Shown in pieces: positions 1 through 8,631 of a stretch of DNA of 64,000 bases (positions are counted from its first letter, which is position 1; each line of letters opens with the position of its first letter). Made by a program: the position numbers and the translations under genes. The stretch spans positions 310,001 to 374,000 of the forward strand of contig NZ_SIRE01000005.1 of NCBI RefSeq assembly GCF_004307995.1, given 5' to 3'. The stretch is from Paenibacillus thalictri. GTDB taxonomy: Bacteria; Bacillota; Bacilli; Paenibacillales; NBRC-103111. Under the pieces are notes generated by a model, which was given only the letters and a program-made list of their open reading frames with translations, searched no databases and had not been told where the DNA came from.

Positions 1-772
1 GCAGTGCGGCGCCGATCGGTTCGCCCAGCACGGACATCGACACGGAGGCGGCTTTGACATACTGCAGCAGCCAATTAAACAGGACATGCCCAAACACGGT
101 AGGCACAATCGCAAGCAGCATAAATATGCCCCATTCCCGAGCGGAATAAGGGTAAAAGGAAATGCCGCAAACGGCGTTGTAGACGGCAAACACGGCCGCA
201 GCCGCGATGAATACGGAGATGCTGTATACAAACGACGAGATAGACTGGCGCAGCTTTTGCCCGATAATCATATGTACGGCCACGGCGGCCGCGCCAAGCA
301 AGGAAAGCAGATCTCCCTGGAGCGCCTGCAGCGACAGCCCCATATCGCCCCAAGAAGTCATCATCGCGCCAAAAACGGCAAGTGCCATGCCGATCGCTGC
401 TTTGAGCGTCGATTTATGCTTGTAGACGATATAAGCGCCCAGCATCACCAGCACAGGTTCTATCGAGAGCAGCACGGTCGAGCTGGCCACCGAGGTGTAA
501 CGCAACGAGCCCATCCAGAACAGAAAATGCATGCCAAGCGCAGCGCCGGAAGCAAACAGCATCAGCCACTCTTTTTTCGTAATCAAACGAATCTGGGGCA
601 TATATTTGCCGGCAAACGGCAGCATGATAGCCGCGGTCAGCAACAGACGATACATGCCGATGACCGATACGGGCGCGTCAGACCACTTGACGAAAATGGC
701 CGAGAAAGATATAGCGATAATACCTACCGCATAAGCGATAGAAAGGGTCCAAGTGCCCGGCTGGTATTTCAA
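1..772 (-). CDS. EamA/DMT-superfamily permease, 3' end missing
   Basis: Inner-membrane drug/metabolite transporter of the EamA type; substrate unknown. Translating the minus strand gives a run of hydrophobic helices beginning a few residues after the start, with typical family stretches such as FSAIFVKWS in the first helix and GEPIGAAL at the cut edge, near the start of the last EamA helices. The start is a TTG at 772 preceded by GGAGG with an 8-nt spacer; no ATG near the N-terminus fits better. About 257 codons are present of the roughly 300 usual, so the C-terminus lies outside the window. The M20 hydrolase gene lies 86 nt upstream on the same strand with no terminator seen between them, so they may be cotranscribed. 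Confidence 0.85.
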   Translation of the reverse strand, partial: MKYQPGTWTLSIAYAVGIIAISFSAIFVKWSDAPVSVIGMYRLLLTAAIMLPFAGKYMPQIRLITKKEWLMLFASGAALGMHFLFWMGSLRYTSVASSTVLLSIEPVLVMLGAYIVYKHKSTLKAAIGMALAVFGAMMTSWGDMGLSLQALQGDLLSLLGAAAVAVHMIIGQKLRQSISSFVYSISVFIAAAAVFAVYNAVCGISFYPYSAREWGIFMLLAIVPTVFGHVLFNWLLQYVKAASVSMSVLGEPIGAAL

Positions 773-858
773 TTTGGCAACCTCCAACTAAGATGTATAC
801 ACGAAGATGCGGGTAGGGTTCGAGAAAAAGCAATTATACCGCAATCTGCGTCCATACG

Positions 859-2028
859 CTAATTCCGTAATGCCATAGCGAACTCGGCTTTGATCGATTC
901 CAATAATTCGGGATTAGCAATCACGTCGCAGGCCGTTGCGGCGAGTGTTTTGGCGCCGACAATCATGCCGTCCATAGCGCGTTCCGTCATCGCGAGATCG
1001 CGGAATTCCGGCGTGTGCAGCAAATGTTTTTCGTCGACGACTTTGACGAACGGATGGATAGCGGGGCAGCGCCGCGACACATTGCCCAAATCCAATGAAC
1101 CGTGGTCGTTGCCGTGTGCGATTTCGTTAAGCTGAATTCCAAGCAGTTCCAGATTGCGGTTGAACGCCGCGGATAACGTTTCGTTTGTGATCAGCTCGTC
1201 ATACGAAAACTCATAATTGGATACTTTCACCGTGCAGCCGGTCTGCAGCGCCGCTCCTTCCGCACAGCGGCGCAGTTTGGCGGCAAGTTCGTCGGTATAG
1301 GGGCGATGGGCCGATCTGACGTAAAATTGCGCGGCTGCATAATCTGGTATGATGTTCGGCGCTTTGCCGCCTTCGGATACGATCCCGTGGATCCGGGCGT
1401 GGCTTTCCGTTTGCTGGCGCAGCGCATTGACGGCGCCAAACAACATCAGCACCGCGTCGAGCGCATTGACGCCTTCGTGCGGGCTGGCCGCCGCGTGGGC
1501 GGCTTTTCCGAAAAATTCAAATTGCAGCGCATCCATGGCAAGCGATTGTCCGGATCTTTCGAACTGATAATAAGGATGGGCCATTAACGCTGCATCAACA
1601 TCGTCAAACAATCCCGCGTCAGCCATCGTCACTTTAGCGCCTTTTGTTTCTTCGGCGGGAGTACCGTAGACGCGGATCGTACCGCCAATATCGTCCAGGA
1701 CGCTTTTTAGGCCGATTGCGGCGGCCAGCCCCATGGCGGCAATCAGATGATGTCCGCAGGCATGGCCAAGCTCGGGCAAGGCGTCGTATTCGCATAAGAA
1801 AGCAATGATGGGCCCCGGTTTGGCGGAAGCGTAAGTTGCGATAAACGCCGTTTGTAGTCCGAGCACCGGCATGTCGACGGAAAACCCGTGTTCTCTAAGC
1901 ATTTCCGTTAACCGGGCGGAGGCCAGAAATTCTTCATGTCCGAGCTCGGGATGCTCGCCGATAAACCGCGATAACGTCTTCACGCCGGGGGCGAGCCGGT
2001 CGATCGTTTCTAAAACGCGCTGCTTCAT
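859..2028 (-). CDS. M20D-family amidohydrolase (AbgB-like)
   Basis: Cytosolic metal-dependent amidohydrolase of the M20D group, which includes aminobenzoyl-glutamate hydrolase AbgB and N-acyl amino acid deacylases. The 389-aa length fits. The segment CEYDALPELGHACGHH near residues 79-94 is the hallmark metal-binding region, followed by PAEETKGAK with the catalytic glutamate pair and a small dimerisation lid domain around residues 170-290. A GGAG lies 10 nt before the ATG. There is no signal peptide. The neighbouring DMT exporter downstream could handle the product, but this is only inferred. The true substrate cannot be told from sequence; AbgB-like is a family label. Confidence 0.85.
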   Translation of the reverse strand: MKQRVLETIDRLAPGVKTLSRFIGEHPELGHEEFLASARLTEMLREHGFSVDMPVLGLQTAFIATYASAKPGPIIAFLCEYDALPELGHACGHHLIAAMGLAAAIGLKSVLDDIGGTIRVYGTPAEETKGAKVTMADAGLFDDVDAALMAHPYYQFERSGQSLAMDALQFEFFGKAAHAAASPHEGVNALDAVLMLFGAVNALRQQTESHARIHGIVSEGGKAPNIIPDYAAAQFYVRSAHRPYTDELAAKLRRCAEGAALQTGCTVKVSNYEFSYDELITNETLSAAFNRNLELLGIQLNEIAHGNDHGSLDLGNVSRRCPAIHPFVKVVDEKHLLHTPEFRDLAMTERAMDGMIVGAKTLAATACDVIANPELLESIKAEFAMALRN

Positions 2029-2094
2029 TATGAACAGACTCCTTTTGGTTCAGCAAAGTGTAAACAGGGAAACACGATATGAATATCATTATAC

Positions 2095-2131
2095 AAAAAG
2101 ACCTCCGCAGCCGAAAGTCGGCGCGGAGGTC
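2095..2131 (-). terminator. Rho-independent terminator of the small gene at 2144-2329
   Basis: On the minus strand a perfect 9-bp stem (GACCTCCGC / GCGGAGGTC, 2100-2108 with 2123-2131) is followed by five T. It sits 13 nt after the stop of the small gene and closes a monocistronic unit. Confidence 0.85.
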
Positions 2132-2143
2132 CGAATAACCAGG

Positions 2144-2329
2144 TTATTGCAAGTGGGCTTGTTCGGGGAGCAGCTTATGCTCCAACATACGTTTAATCTT
2201 CTGCAATGCGTCGACTTCCAACTGATGGTTCTGATTGAAACGGACTCCCGTCAATGCAAGCGCTTCATTAATTGTCAATTCGACGGAAATGGTTTCTTTA
2301 CCTATCTGATTATGCTGTTCCGAATTCAT
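2144..2329 (-). CDS. Small protein of unknown function (61 aa)
   Basis: I do not recognise this protein. It is a short soluble polypeptide, rich in Glu, Gln, Leu and His, likely mostly alpha-helical, with the motif INEALALTGVRF in the middle. It is believed to be a real gene because GGAG stands 8 nt before the second of two close ATGs (2329; the first, at 2335, would leave only 2 nt) and because a strong terminator follows the stop. There are no membrane segments or cysteines. Its location between an M20 hydrolase and a Spo0E-like gene gives no clear functional clue. Confidence 0.6.
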   Translation of the reverse strand: MNSEQHNQIGKETISVELTINEALALTGVRFNQNHQLEVDALQKIKRMLEHKLLPEQAHLQ

Positions 2330-2505
2330 GCTCATCGCTCCTTACAAGAATGTGAAAGTAGGCAAGGCAGCTTAATTTGAGAGTTCGATTGGAGACGGCT
2401 GGTTTAAGAAAAACCTTGATTTACCTTGGTTTTAATATAACATATCATGTTAACTATTTCAAGAGGGCAAATAAAAAATGTGCGATTTTTTTAAAAGCCG
2501 GAATG

Positions 2506-2533
2506 AAAAAGAGCCGTCCTCCGGAGGCGGCTC
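2506..2533 (-). terminator. Rho-independent terminator of the Spo0E-like gene
   Basis: On the minus strand GAGCCG-CCTCC/GGAGG-A-CGGCTC forms a long hairpin followed by five T (2506-2510). Its 5' arm overlaps the last two bases of the TGA stop codon. Confidence 0.85.
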
Positions 2534-2702
2534 AATTTGTAGTTTTGGCGTGTCGCAAACGTTGAATTTGAATAATTAAGCGATCGATCATTTGGCTGAG
2601 TTCCACAACTTCAGGAGCGACGAAACTACCCTCGGATTCGACCAGTTTGTACAGCTTGCTTTTCATTTGTTCGATTTGTTTCGTCAGCTCGTCTTCATCC
2701 AT
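2532..2702 (-). CDS. Spo0E-like sporulation regulatory phosphatase (56 aa)
   Basis: Spo0E-family proteins dephosphorylate Spo0A~P and so restrain entry into sporulation. This 56-residue protein starts MDEDELTKQIEQ, is predicted to be two helices, and carries the family signature SQMIDRLI in the second helix (residues 36-43), matching the consensus SxxLDxxI, where the aspartate is catalytic. Length is typical for the family. GGAG lies 8 nt before the ATG at 2702. The gene stands alone, with a terminator overlapping its stop codon. Which member of the Spo0E/YnzD/YisI group it corresponds to cannot be said. It supports the view that the host is a spore former. Confidence 0.8.
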   Translation of the reverse strand: MDEDELTKQIEQMKSKLYKLVESEGSFVAPEVVELSQMIDRLIIQIQRLRHAKTTN

Positions 2703-2815
2703 GACATATACTCCTATCAGTTGTCATCTTTCAGGGGGCACCGAGCCATTATAATATATAATTCAAGTGAAGCATGTAAATTCGTGTCGACACAAATGTA
2801 AATATTTTGTGACAA

Positions 2816-4486
2816 TTATTGCCGGGTCATAGTGCTTTGGAAGGGGATGTCGGATTCGGCCATTTTCTCCATTTTTCCGCTGTAGGCCGTTATTTTAAGC
2901 GGGATTTTCGGGTCGAGCCCGGAAAGATCAATGTCGATTTCCCACGGTATTTCGTAGCTCGAAGCGACCATTTTGTCGTTTTGTGTATAGGTGACAAAGA
3001 CCGGTTGCCTGCCGTCCTGAAGTTTGATATAAGCAAACAGCTTGCGTTTGCCTGGAAGTCCTGCGGGCAGTTCGCCGATCTTCGAATAAGTGCTGTCTTC
3101 AGCGGAACTGGGGCGCCGATTGCCTTCATCCATAGTCCCCAGGTAATAATCGCTTTGGATGAGCCTCTGGTACAAATGGTCCATCAGCGGATTTTCTCCC
3201 AAGTCGTATACATGCTCCATCCCGGTTTGAGCCGCTCTTTGTTTGCTGAAGTTGAAGTAAGTGATCGCTTTGATCTGCGGGAACATTCTTGGCAAAAAGC
3301 CGTACATATTGCCGATCTGTCCTTCGCCCCACTTGGCAAAATCCGTTCCTGTTTTCAAATGATAATGCGAGACGGCCCCTTCCGAAATCATGATCGGTTT
3401 ATGGGCATATTTATCGTAAAGCGGACGAAAATAATCGATCTGATTGGTCGTCAAATCCAGTTTCTCCATCGCATAAGGCGTAGCATACAACGAGAAACCG
3501 ACCCAATCGACATATTCGTCGCCGGGGTAATAATCGTCAAGCGAATCGGCCGGCAAAAAGTTAGGGGACCATACCATCGCCACATTAGGCGCTTCTTCCT
3601 TCATGATGTCATGGATGAGGCGAAATTTCTCCACATATTGTTGGGGATCGCCGTGCCACGGCACCCAGGCGCCGTTCATTTCCGAAGCATAACGGAGGAA
3701 CACGGGGATGCCGGAAGCTTTGGCTTCGCGCGCAAAACGGCGCACGTATTCGTCATCCTGCACGTCTTCGAGCCCGTATCTCGGCTCCCAGCCGATCTGC
3801 AGGGATGCGCCTAGCTCCTTAGCCCGCTGCGCATTGCGGATGGGGAAATAGGAGTCGGTGTCAGTCTGGTATTTGCGCCAGCCGACATAAGCAAGATACA
3901 TCGCATGTTTGCGTCCGTAAACGGACTCCACCTTGGAGAAGTCGAAAGCCACGCGGCGGTCCGCGCCCAGTATGCCCAAATAGACGCCGGATGATGGCTC
4001 GAATTTCGCCGGCGGACGGCTTGCGAGAGGGGTGATGCCGCTGGCATACAGCTCAATCTCGGCGGAACCGCCGGCGATCGGCGCATCCGCTTGCCAAGGC
4101 GGCTCAGCCTCTGAGCCGCTCTCTCTCCAAAGCGATTCGCTCTGCGCGTACAGCTGCGAGGCTTCGTCATTGTTGCCGACGCTTTTGTCATAAGCGGCTT
4201 TCCGGTATGTGTAGTCTGCCGCGATATCCTTGCGGTTCATCTCTAATGCGAGAGTAAGCTGCTGTTCCCACCATGCCAGTACAGAGGGGCGTTCATCCTG
4301 CTTTGGGGCGGTGGCTTCCATAACGAGCGGTTGCGGGGCGCTCATCCCGCCCAGCCATAAATAACATGCGAACATCGCTGCTGCGGCGCCAATCGCGGCT
4401 GTCAGCGGGAACAACTTTCTTGGCTTGCGGTGATAACGTTCGGGTTGGATAATAAACACCTCGTTTACAATTGCAATCGTCTTCAT
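2816..4486 (-). CDS. Membrane-anchored GH26-like glycoside hydrolase
   Basis: Predicted extracellular beta-mannanase-like enzyme. After about 25 basic residues there is one hydrophobic segment (about 28-47), so the protein is probably a signal-anchored type II membrane protein. A spacer with helical character (60-130) precedes a GH26-like TIM barrel from about residue 165. The expected acid/base glutamate is in RYASEMNG (E269), matching the GH26 HEMNG region, and the nucleophile is in MISEG (E369). YVDWVGFSLY fits the strand before it. The 556-aa length is larger than single-domain GH26 enzymes because of the N-terminal extension and a C-terminal beta domain (about 470-556). True substrate (mannan, xylan, peptidoglycan-linked glycan) is open. 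Confidence 0.75.
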   Translation of the reverse strand: MKTIAIVNEVFIIQPERYHRKPRKLFPLTAAIGAAAAMFACYLWLGGMSAPQPLVMEATAPKQDERPSVLAWWEQQLTLALEMNRKDIAADYTYRKAAYDKSVGNNDEASQLYAQSESLWRESGSEAEPPWQADAPIAGGSAEIELYASGITPLASRPPAKFEPSSGVYLGILGADRRVAFDFSKVESVYGRKHAMYLAYVGWRKYQTDTDSYFPIRNAQRAKELGASLQIGWEPRYGLEDVQDDEYVRRFAREAKASGIPVFLRYASEMNGAWVPWHGDPQQYVEKFRLIHDIMKEEAPNVAMVWSPNFLPADSLDDYYPGDEYVDWVGFSLYATPYAMEKLDLTTNQIDYFRPLYDKYAHKPIMISEGAVSHYHLKTGTDFAKWGEGQIGNMYGFLPRMFPQIKAITYFNFSKQRAAQTGMEHVYDLGENPLMDHLYQRLIQSDYYLGTMDEGNRRPSSAEDSTYSKIGELPAGLPGKRKLFAYIKLQDGRQPVFVTYTQNDKMVASSYEIPWEIDIDLSGLDPKIPLKITAYSGKMEKMAESDIPFQSTMTRQ

Positions 4487-4558
4487 TTCACTTAACTATA
4501 CCGCGGAATAAAATCGTGCGTCCACCAAAATACTAAAGACGGTCGGAGGTGAGAACAT

Positions 4559-4705
4559 TTGGGCAGCGGAAAAGCAAACCGGAGCAACAATCCGAACTTT
4601 AAGGAAAATAAGTTTACCGAAGATGAGGCGGCGATGCACGCCGAGAAGGCAGCAAAACGTCCCGCCAGTTTAAACGAAGTTCCCAAACAAACAAATCCTC
4701 AGTAA
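4559..4705 (+). CDS. Small hydrophilic protein, possible spore component (48 aa)
   Basis: Short gene starting with TTG at 4559, with an excellent GGAGGTG seven bases upstream, and ending 23 nt before a strong terminator. The product is very hydrophilic, rich in Asn, Lys, Ala and Glu (for example NRSNNPNFKENKF and AEKAAKR), with no hydrophobic core. Such composition resembles small acid-soluble or other minor spore proteins, but I cannot match it to a named Ssp family, so the spore role is a guess. The opposite strand also has an open frame here, which lacks a comparable start region. Confidence 0.55.
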   Translation: MGSGKANRSNNPNFKENKFTEDEAAMHAEKAAKRPASLNEVPKQTNPQ

Positions 4706-4728
4706 TTGGTTTGGCATTACGTAATACG

Positions 4729-4767
4729 AAAAAAGCGGCGGCATGGTTTGATGCGGGCCGCTTTTTT
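4729..4767 (+). terminator. Bidirectional Rho-independent terminator
   Basis: AAAAAAGCGGC ... GCCGCTTTTTT gives an A-stem-T hairpin that can stop transcripts from either direction; it ends the 48-aa gene on the plus strand. Confidence 0.8.
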
Positions 4768-4851
4768 CCGTTCACTCAAATTGCCGCTTGTGCTATCATA
4801 AAAAGGGTTACATAAAAACATAGTTTACTATATTAAGAGGAGAATTCTCAT

Positions 4852-5985
4852 ATGAAAATTGTACTGGCTCCAGACTCATATAAGGGCAGCCTCACGGCTA
4901 AACAAGCATGTGACGCGATGGAAGAGGGCATTCTCCGCGCCGCGCCGCACGCCGAAATCGCGAAAGTGCCGATGGCTGACGGCGGTGAAGGCACCGTGCA
5001 AAGCCTGATCGACGCTACCGGCGGCAAATTGCTGACCGTCGAAGTTACCGGACCGCTCGGCGATAAAGTGAAAGCTTCATACGGCATATTGGGCGATGGA
5101 GAAACTGCCGTGATCGAGATGGCCGAAGCGTCGGGATTGTACTTAATTGCAGCGGAAAACCGAAACCCTCTCGCTACTACTACGTATGGAACGGGGGAAC
5201 TGATTCGTGCGGCGCTTGATCAAGGCTGCCGCAAATTTATTATGGGCCTTGGGGGCAGCGCTACAAATGACGGCGGAGCCGGCATGGCGCAGGCTCTTGG
5301 CGTACGGCTGCTTGACGCCGAAGGCGCAGAGCTTACGCCGGGTGGCGGCGCGTTAAGCCGGCTCGAGCGCATCGATGCAAGCGGGCTGGACCCGCGCATC
5401 GCAGAATGCGCCTTTACGGTCGCCTGCGACGTCGACAACCCGCTGCTTGGGCCTGCCGGAGCCAGCGCGGTGTTTGGCCCGCAAAAAGGGGCGACGCCGG
5501 CGATGGTGGCTGAGCTCGATGCGGCCCTCGGCCATTACGCCGCAGCGCTGCGCCGCGATCTTGGCGCTGACGTCGCCGAGCTTGCGGGCGCGGGCGCGGC
5601 CGGTGGTCTGGGCGCCGGCGTGGTCGCTTTCTTGAACGCCGAGCTGCGCCGCGGCGTCGACATCGTGATTGCGGCGTCGAACTTGGAGAAGCATTTGACC
5701 GGAGCAACGCTTGTTTTCTCAGGCGAAGGGCAATGCGACTTCCAGACCGAGCGCGGAAAAACACCGTATGGCGTCGCCATAACGGCCCAGAAGCAAGGAG
5801 TGCCTTGCTTCCTGATCGCCGGTGCAGTCGGACAAGGCATTGAGGTTTTGTATAAAAGCGGCGTAGCCAGCGTTTTCTCCATGGTGGACAAGCCGATGGC
5901 GCTGGAAGACGCAATGTCGTCGGCCCACAGATTGCTCGCCGATGCCGCCGAGCGCATTATGCGCGTATATTTGACAGCACGATAA
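4852..5985 (+). CDS. glxK: Glycerate kinase (GlxK/GarK family)
   Basis: Phosphorylates D-glycerate with ATP (to 2-phosphoglycerate in most of this family), feeding glyoxylate/serine breakdown products into glycolysis. The 377-aa length and the sequence are characteristic: APDSYKGSLTA at the N-terminus, PMADGGEGT near residue 44, GLGGSATNDGGAGMAQALG around 131-150 and FSGEGQCDFQTERGKTP around 290-306. AGGAG lies 9 nt before the ATG. It is separated by only 29 nt from the next gene, a secreted copper-amine-oxidase-like domain protein, but a metabolic connection is not evident. Base composition is more GC-rich in its second half than the surroundings, judged by eye. Confidence 0.93.
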   Translation: MKIVLAPDSYKGSLTAKQACDAMEEGILRAAPHAEIAKVPMADGGEGTVQSLIDATGGKLLTVEVTGPLGDKVKASYGILGDGETAVIEMAEASGLYLIAAENRNPLATTTYGTGELIRAALDQGCRKFIMGLGGSATNDGGAGMAQALGVRLLDAEGAELTPGGGALSRLERIDASGLDPRIAECAFTVACDVDNPLLGPAGASAVFGPQKGATPAMVAELDAALGHYAAALRRDLGADVAELAGAGAAGGLGAGVVAFLNAELRRGVDIVIAASNLEKHLTGATLVFSGEGQCDFQTERGKTPYGVAITAQKQGVPCFLIAGAVGQGIEVLYKSGVASVFSMVDKPMALEDAMSSAHRLLADAAERIMRVYLTAR

Positions 5986-6014
5986 GAACGAATACATACG
6001 AAGGAGTATGCAGC

Positions 6015-7793
6015 ATGAAATGGAGCAGTAAAACCGCAGCCGCGGCGATTATGGGCGTATGGATGGCGACCGTCTCCGTACAGCCGGCGGCTGCCGTATC
6101 GGTAACTTCAACGTATATTCAGCTGTTCCCCAATCTGGAGAACGCTAATGTAAACGGTGTGAAGCAGCCCATTGACGTGCCGGTGGAGGGGACGGGAGAA
6201 AATACTTTTGTGCCCCTTCATTGGCTGGGCGAGCGGCTTGGCCAGCCCGTAGTGTGGAACGAAAAGACGAAAAAAGCGCAGATGATTACGCCTAAGGCGT
6301 ACATTGAGTTTGATTTGGCGGCACAGCAGGTCACGGTGAACGGACAAGCTGCGGATTTCGGCCAGAAGGTAAAGCTGAGCGGCGACCGTCTGATGGTGAA
6401 GGTGAGCTGGCTTGCCGCTTACGCCGGGTTCACGACCTCGTATAACGCCGCGGAGCAAAGAACCGATGTCGTGTATGTGCCGTCACCGTCTACCGGGTAC
6501 AACGAAACCGGATACGGCCAAGACGATATGCCTAATTCCAAGCCGGTCGCTAAATTTATGCTGGGCAAAGAAAGTTACCGGATGGGAGAACCTGTCGATT
6601 ATATCGATTTAAGTTATGACCCGGATGCCGAAGGGCTGCCGGGTTACGAGTGGACCGGCAAGCAGGACGTATTTTTCAAGCCGGGCGAATACAAGGTGTC
6701 GCTGAAGGTAAAAGACCCGAAGGGCAATGTCAGCGACGAATATTCGCGGTTGATTCAAGTAAAAAACGAGATGTACTGGAACCGGTTTGATTACGGGTTG
6801 CGTTACGACCCGATCGGCACCCTGCTGAAGCCGGATTGGGGTCAAAACGATGCCGATCTGCTGCGTCTGCCCCAGCTTCCTTCTGCGACTAAAGACGCAA
6901 GCGGCAGCGGTATGATCGGCAATCCCGGGCGAAAGCTGATCAGTGCCGATTTATCGGCGGCTCAGCACAAAGGCATCATCTCATCGGCATCCATCAACGG
7001 CAAAGCGAGAATTTCGGTCCGTTTCATCAACAATTTATCCGAATCAGCGCAGCTCGCTGTCGTGATGCGCAAAACGGGCGGCGACACGCCGGCGACAATC
7101 GTCACGACACGCAAGGGCGAGACGGCGCCGACGATTTATACGCAGGATATCGACAGCCGGGCTGCAGCGCAATTCATGCTGAATCATAGCGATGGCTCCA
7201 AGCTGGAAGTGACCGCCGAGCAGCCGAAATTGTACAAGGTGACTTCCGAGATGCGTCCGGGACAAGGTATTACCGCCCATTACGATATACAAACGGACGA
7301 TGATGTCACCGTTTATTTTATTGTGATGGCTCCCGGCGAATCGGAGAAAGACTTGAGCAAGTATACAGCCACCGCTAGCGGCATGAAATCGTTGCCGGCG
7401 CTGTCTTCCGGACTTTCTTGGGAAGCGGACGCTACGGGAAGAAAGGAAGCCGGAAGACTGACTTTCGGTGAGCAGCCGGTTGGCGTGCAATCGGGCCAGT
7501 TGACGGCAAAACCTGCGGTACTCGGAGAGTCTTATTCGGTGCGCATTATTCGCCCGCGTAAAGCCGCTTTATTGATGTATCCGCGGGGCGGCTATTTCCA
7601 CGGGCCGATTAAAATAAACGATACCGTTGTGATGGTCCCGGAAAAGGGCGGGCTCACTACGATGGACGGTGCGGATTTGCTTTTGCGCACGAATGGCACC
7701 GAGCCATGGATCGACTTGGAGTGGATGCCGTCCGACGGCACGCAGCTGCCTGTTGATTTTGTGCTTTATCCATTGGAGGAAAAGACGGAATAA
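6015..7793 (+). CDS. Secreted protein with copper amine oxidase-like N-terminal domain and PKD-like domain (paralogue A)
   Basis: Exported 592-aa protein. A signal peptide occupies about residues 1-28, ending at an AAA stretch. A copper-amine-oxidase N-terminal-like domain follows (about 36-155; FVPLHWLGERLGQPVVWNE and KAQMITPKAYIEFD are typical). This domain is common in surface proteins of Paenibacillus and is not itself an oxidase. A PKD-like beta domain (about 175-255) contains DLSYDPDAEG and FFKPGEYKVSLKVKDPKGN. The C-terminal 330 residues have no family I can name. The protein at 8632-10521 has the same architecture and closely similar sequence throughout. GGAG precedes the ATG. Function is unknown; envelope or cell-wall binding is plausible. 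Confidence 0.8.
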   Translation: MKWSSKTAAAAIMGVWMATVSVQPAAAVSVTSTYIQLFPNLENANVNGVKQPIDVPVEGTGENTFVPLHWLGERLGQPVVWNEKTKKAQMITPKAYIEFDLAAQQVTVNGQAADFGQKVKLSGDRLMVKVSWLAAYAGFTTSYNAAEQRTDVVYVPSPSTGYNETGYGQDDMPNSKPVAKFMLGKESYRMGEPVDYIDLSYDPDAEGLPGYEWTGKQDVFFKPGEYKVSLKVKDPKGNVSDEYSRLIQVKNEMYWNRFDYGLRYDPIGTLLKPDWGQNDADLLRLPQLPSATKDASGSGMIGNPGRKLISADLSAAQHKGIISSASINGKARISVRFINNLSESAQLAVVMRKTGGDTPATIVTTRKGETAPTIYTQDIDSRAAAQFMLNHSDGSKLEVTAEQPKLYKVTSEMRPGQGITAHYDIQTDDDVTVYFIVMAPGESEKDLSKYTATASGMKSLPALSSGLSWEADATGRKEAGRLTFGEQPVGVQSGQLTAKPAVLGESYSVRIIRPRKAALLMYPRGGYFHGPIKINDTVVMVPEKGGLTTMDGADLLLRTNGTEPWIDLEWMPSDGTQLPVDFVLYPLEEKTE

Positions 7794-7838
7794 ACCGGTC
7801 AGCGCTAGCGGCGAATCCTAAACGGAAGGAGCGAGCTG

Positions 7839-8528
7839 ATGAACGAAGATTTGGTTAAGAAGCTGCGCTTGCGCGCGGACGGGATTAACGTCGTGATTAA
7901 TCCGCCGAAAGGCTATATGGAGCAGATGGATCTGCCTGGAAGCGCTGCGAATGTGCTGATCTTTCCCGAGCATCAACCGCGTCTGGCCGATATGAAGCGC
8001 AGCTGCGATTACATTCAGTGGTTTGTTGTCGACAGCGAAGACGTGGAGACCGGTTTGTCTTCCGTCATCCAAGCGGTCAAAGAAGACGGGATGCTCTGGA
8101 TTTGTTATCCGAAGGGCGGATCAAAGGTAAAAACAAACCTGGACCGCGACCTTTTGTATAGACTGGTTGTTTCTTACGGTTTGGAAGGCGTAGCGATGGT
8201 TTCGGTGGATGCTGTCTGGTCGGCGATGCGCTTCCGCTCCGCCGATCAAGTGAAGAACAAGCGTCGCGAGAAAACCGCGGCAACGGATGGTTCCCAGCGG
8301 CCCGCTCCGAAAGAGCGGATTATTGAAGTGCCTGAAGATGTGCGGGAGCTGTTGAACCAACATCCGGCAGCGTCCGAAATGTTTGAGAAGCTGTCTTATA
8401 CCCATAAGAAAGAATATGTCATGTGGATTACCGGCGCCAAGAAAGCGGAAACGCGTCTTAACCGGAAACATAAAATGATCGTCATGCTGGAGAAGGGATT
8501 AAAAAATCCTTCCGCCAAAGAGGTATGA
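7839..8528 (+). CDS. DUF3052-like plus YdeI/OmdA-like domain protein
   Basis: Cytosolic 229-aa protein of two parts. Residues 1-140 resemble DUF3052, with NPPKGY early on and EDGMLWICYPKG near residue 87. Residues about 155-220 match the YdeI/OmpD-associated (bacteriocin-protection) domain: EVPEDVRELLNQHPAASEMFEKLSYTHKKEYVMWI followed by a basic A-K-x-x-E-T-R stretch. The family role is poorly understood. It lies between the two large paralogous secreted proteins, 45 nt after the first and about 100 nt before the second, with a good GGAAGGAGC ribosome site, so all three are likely transcribed together. I cannot say what links them. Confidence 0.75.
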   Translation: MNEDLVKKLRLRADGINVVINPPKGYMEQMDLPGSAANVLIFPEHQPRLADMKRSCDYIQWFVVDSEDVETGLSSVIQAVKEDGMLWICYPKGGSKVKTNLDRDLLYRLVVSYGLEGVAMVSVDAVWSAMRFRSADQVKNKRREKTAATDGSQRPAPKERIIEVPEDVRELLNQHPAASEMFEKLSYTHKKEYVMWITGAKKAETRLNRKHKMIVMLEKGLKNPSAKEV

Positions 8529-8631
8529 CATTTTCATAGTGATAGTTAGTCGCTAAATGAATGCAGCTGGAAAGTCCCTTATGAGGAGAAACGGGAGAGC
8601 AGCATGGTGAAAGATGAGGGGAACAAATGGC

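Noticed and set aside
86..862. A 258-codon plus-strand open frame at the left edge
   Set aside because: It is antisense to the DMT permease, is rich in His, Arg and Gln, and has no ribosome site; the minus strand reads as a proper membrane protein.
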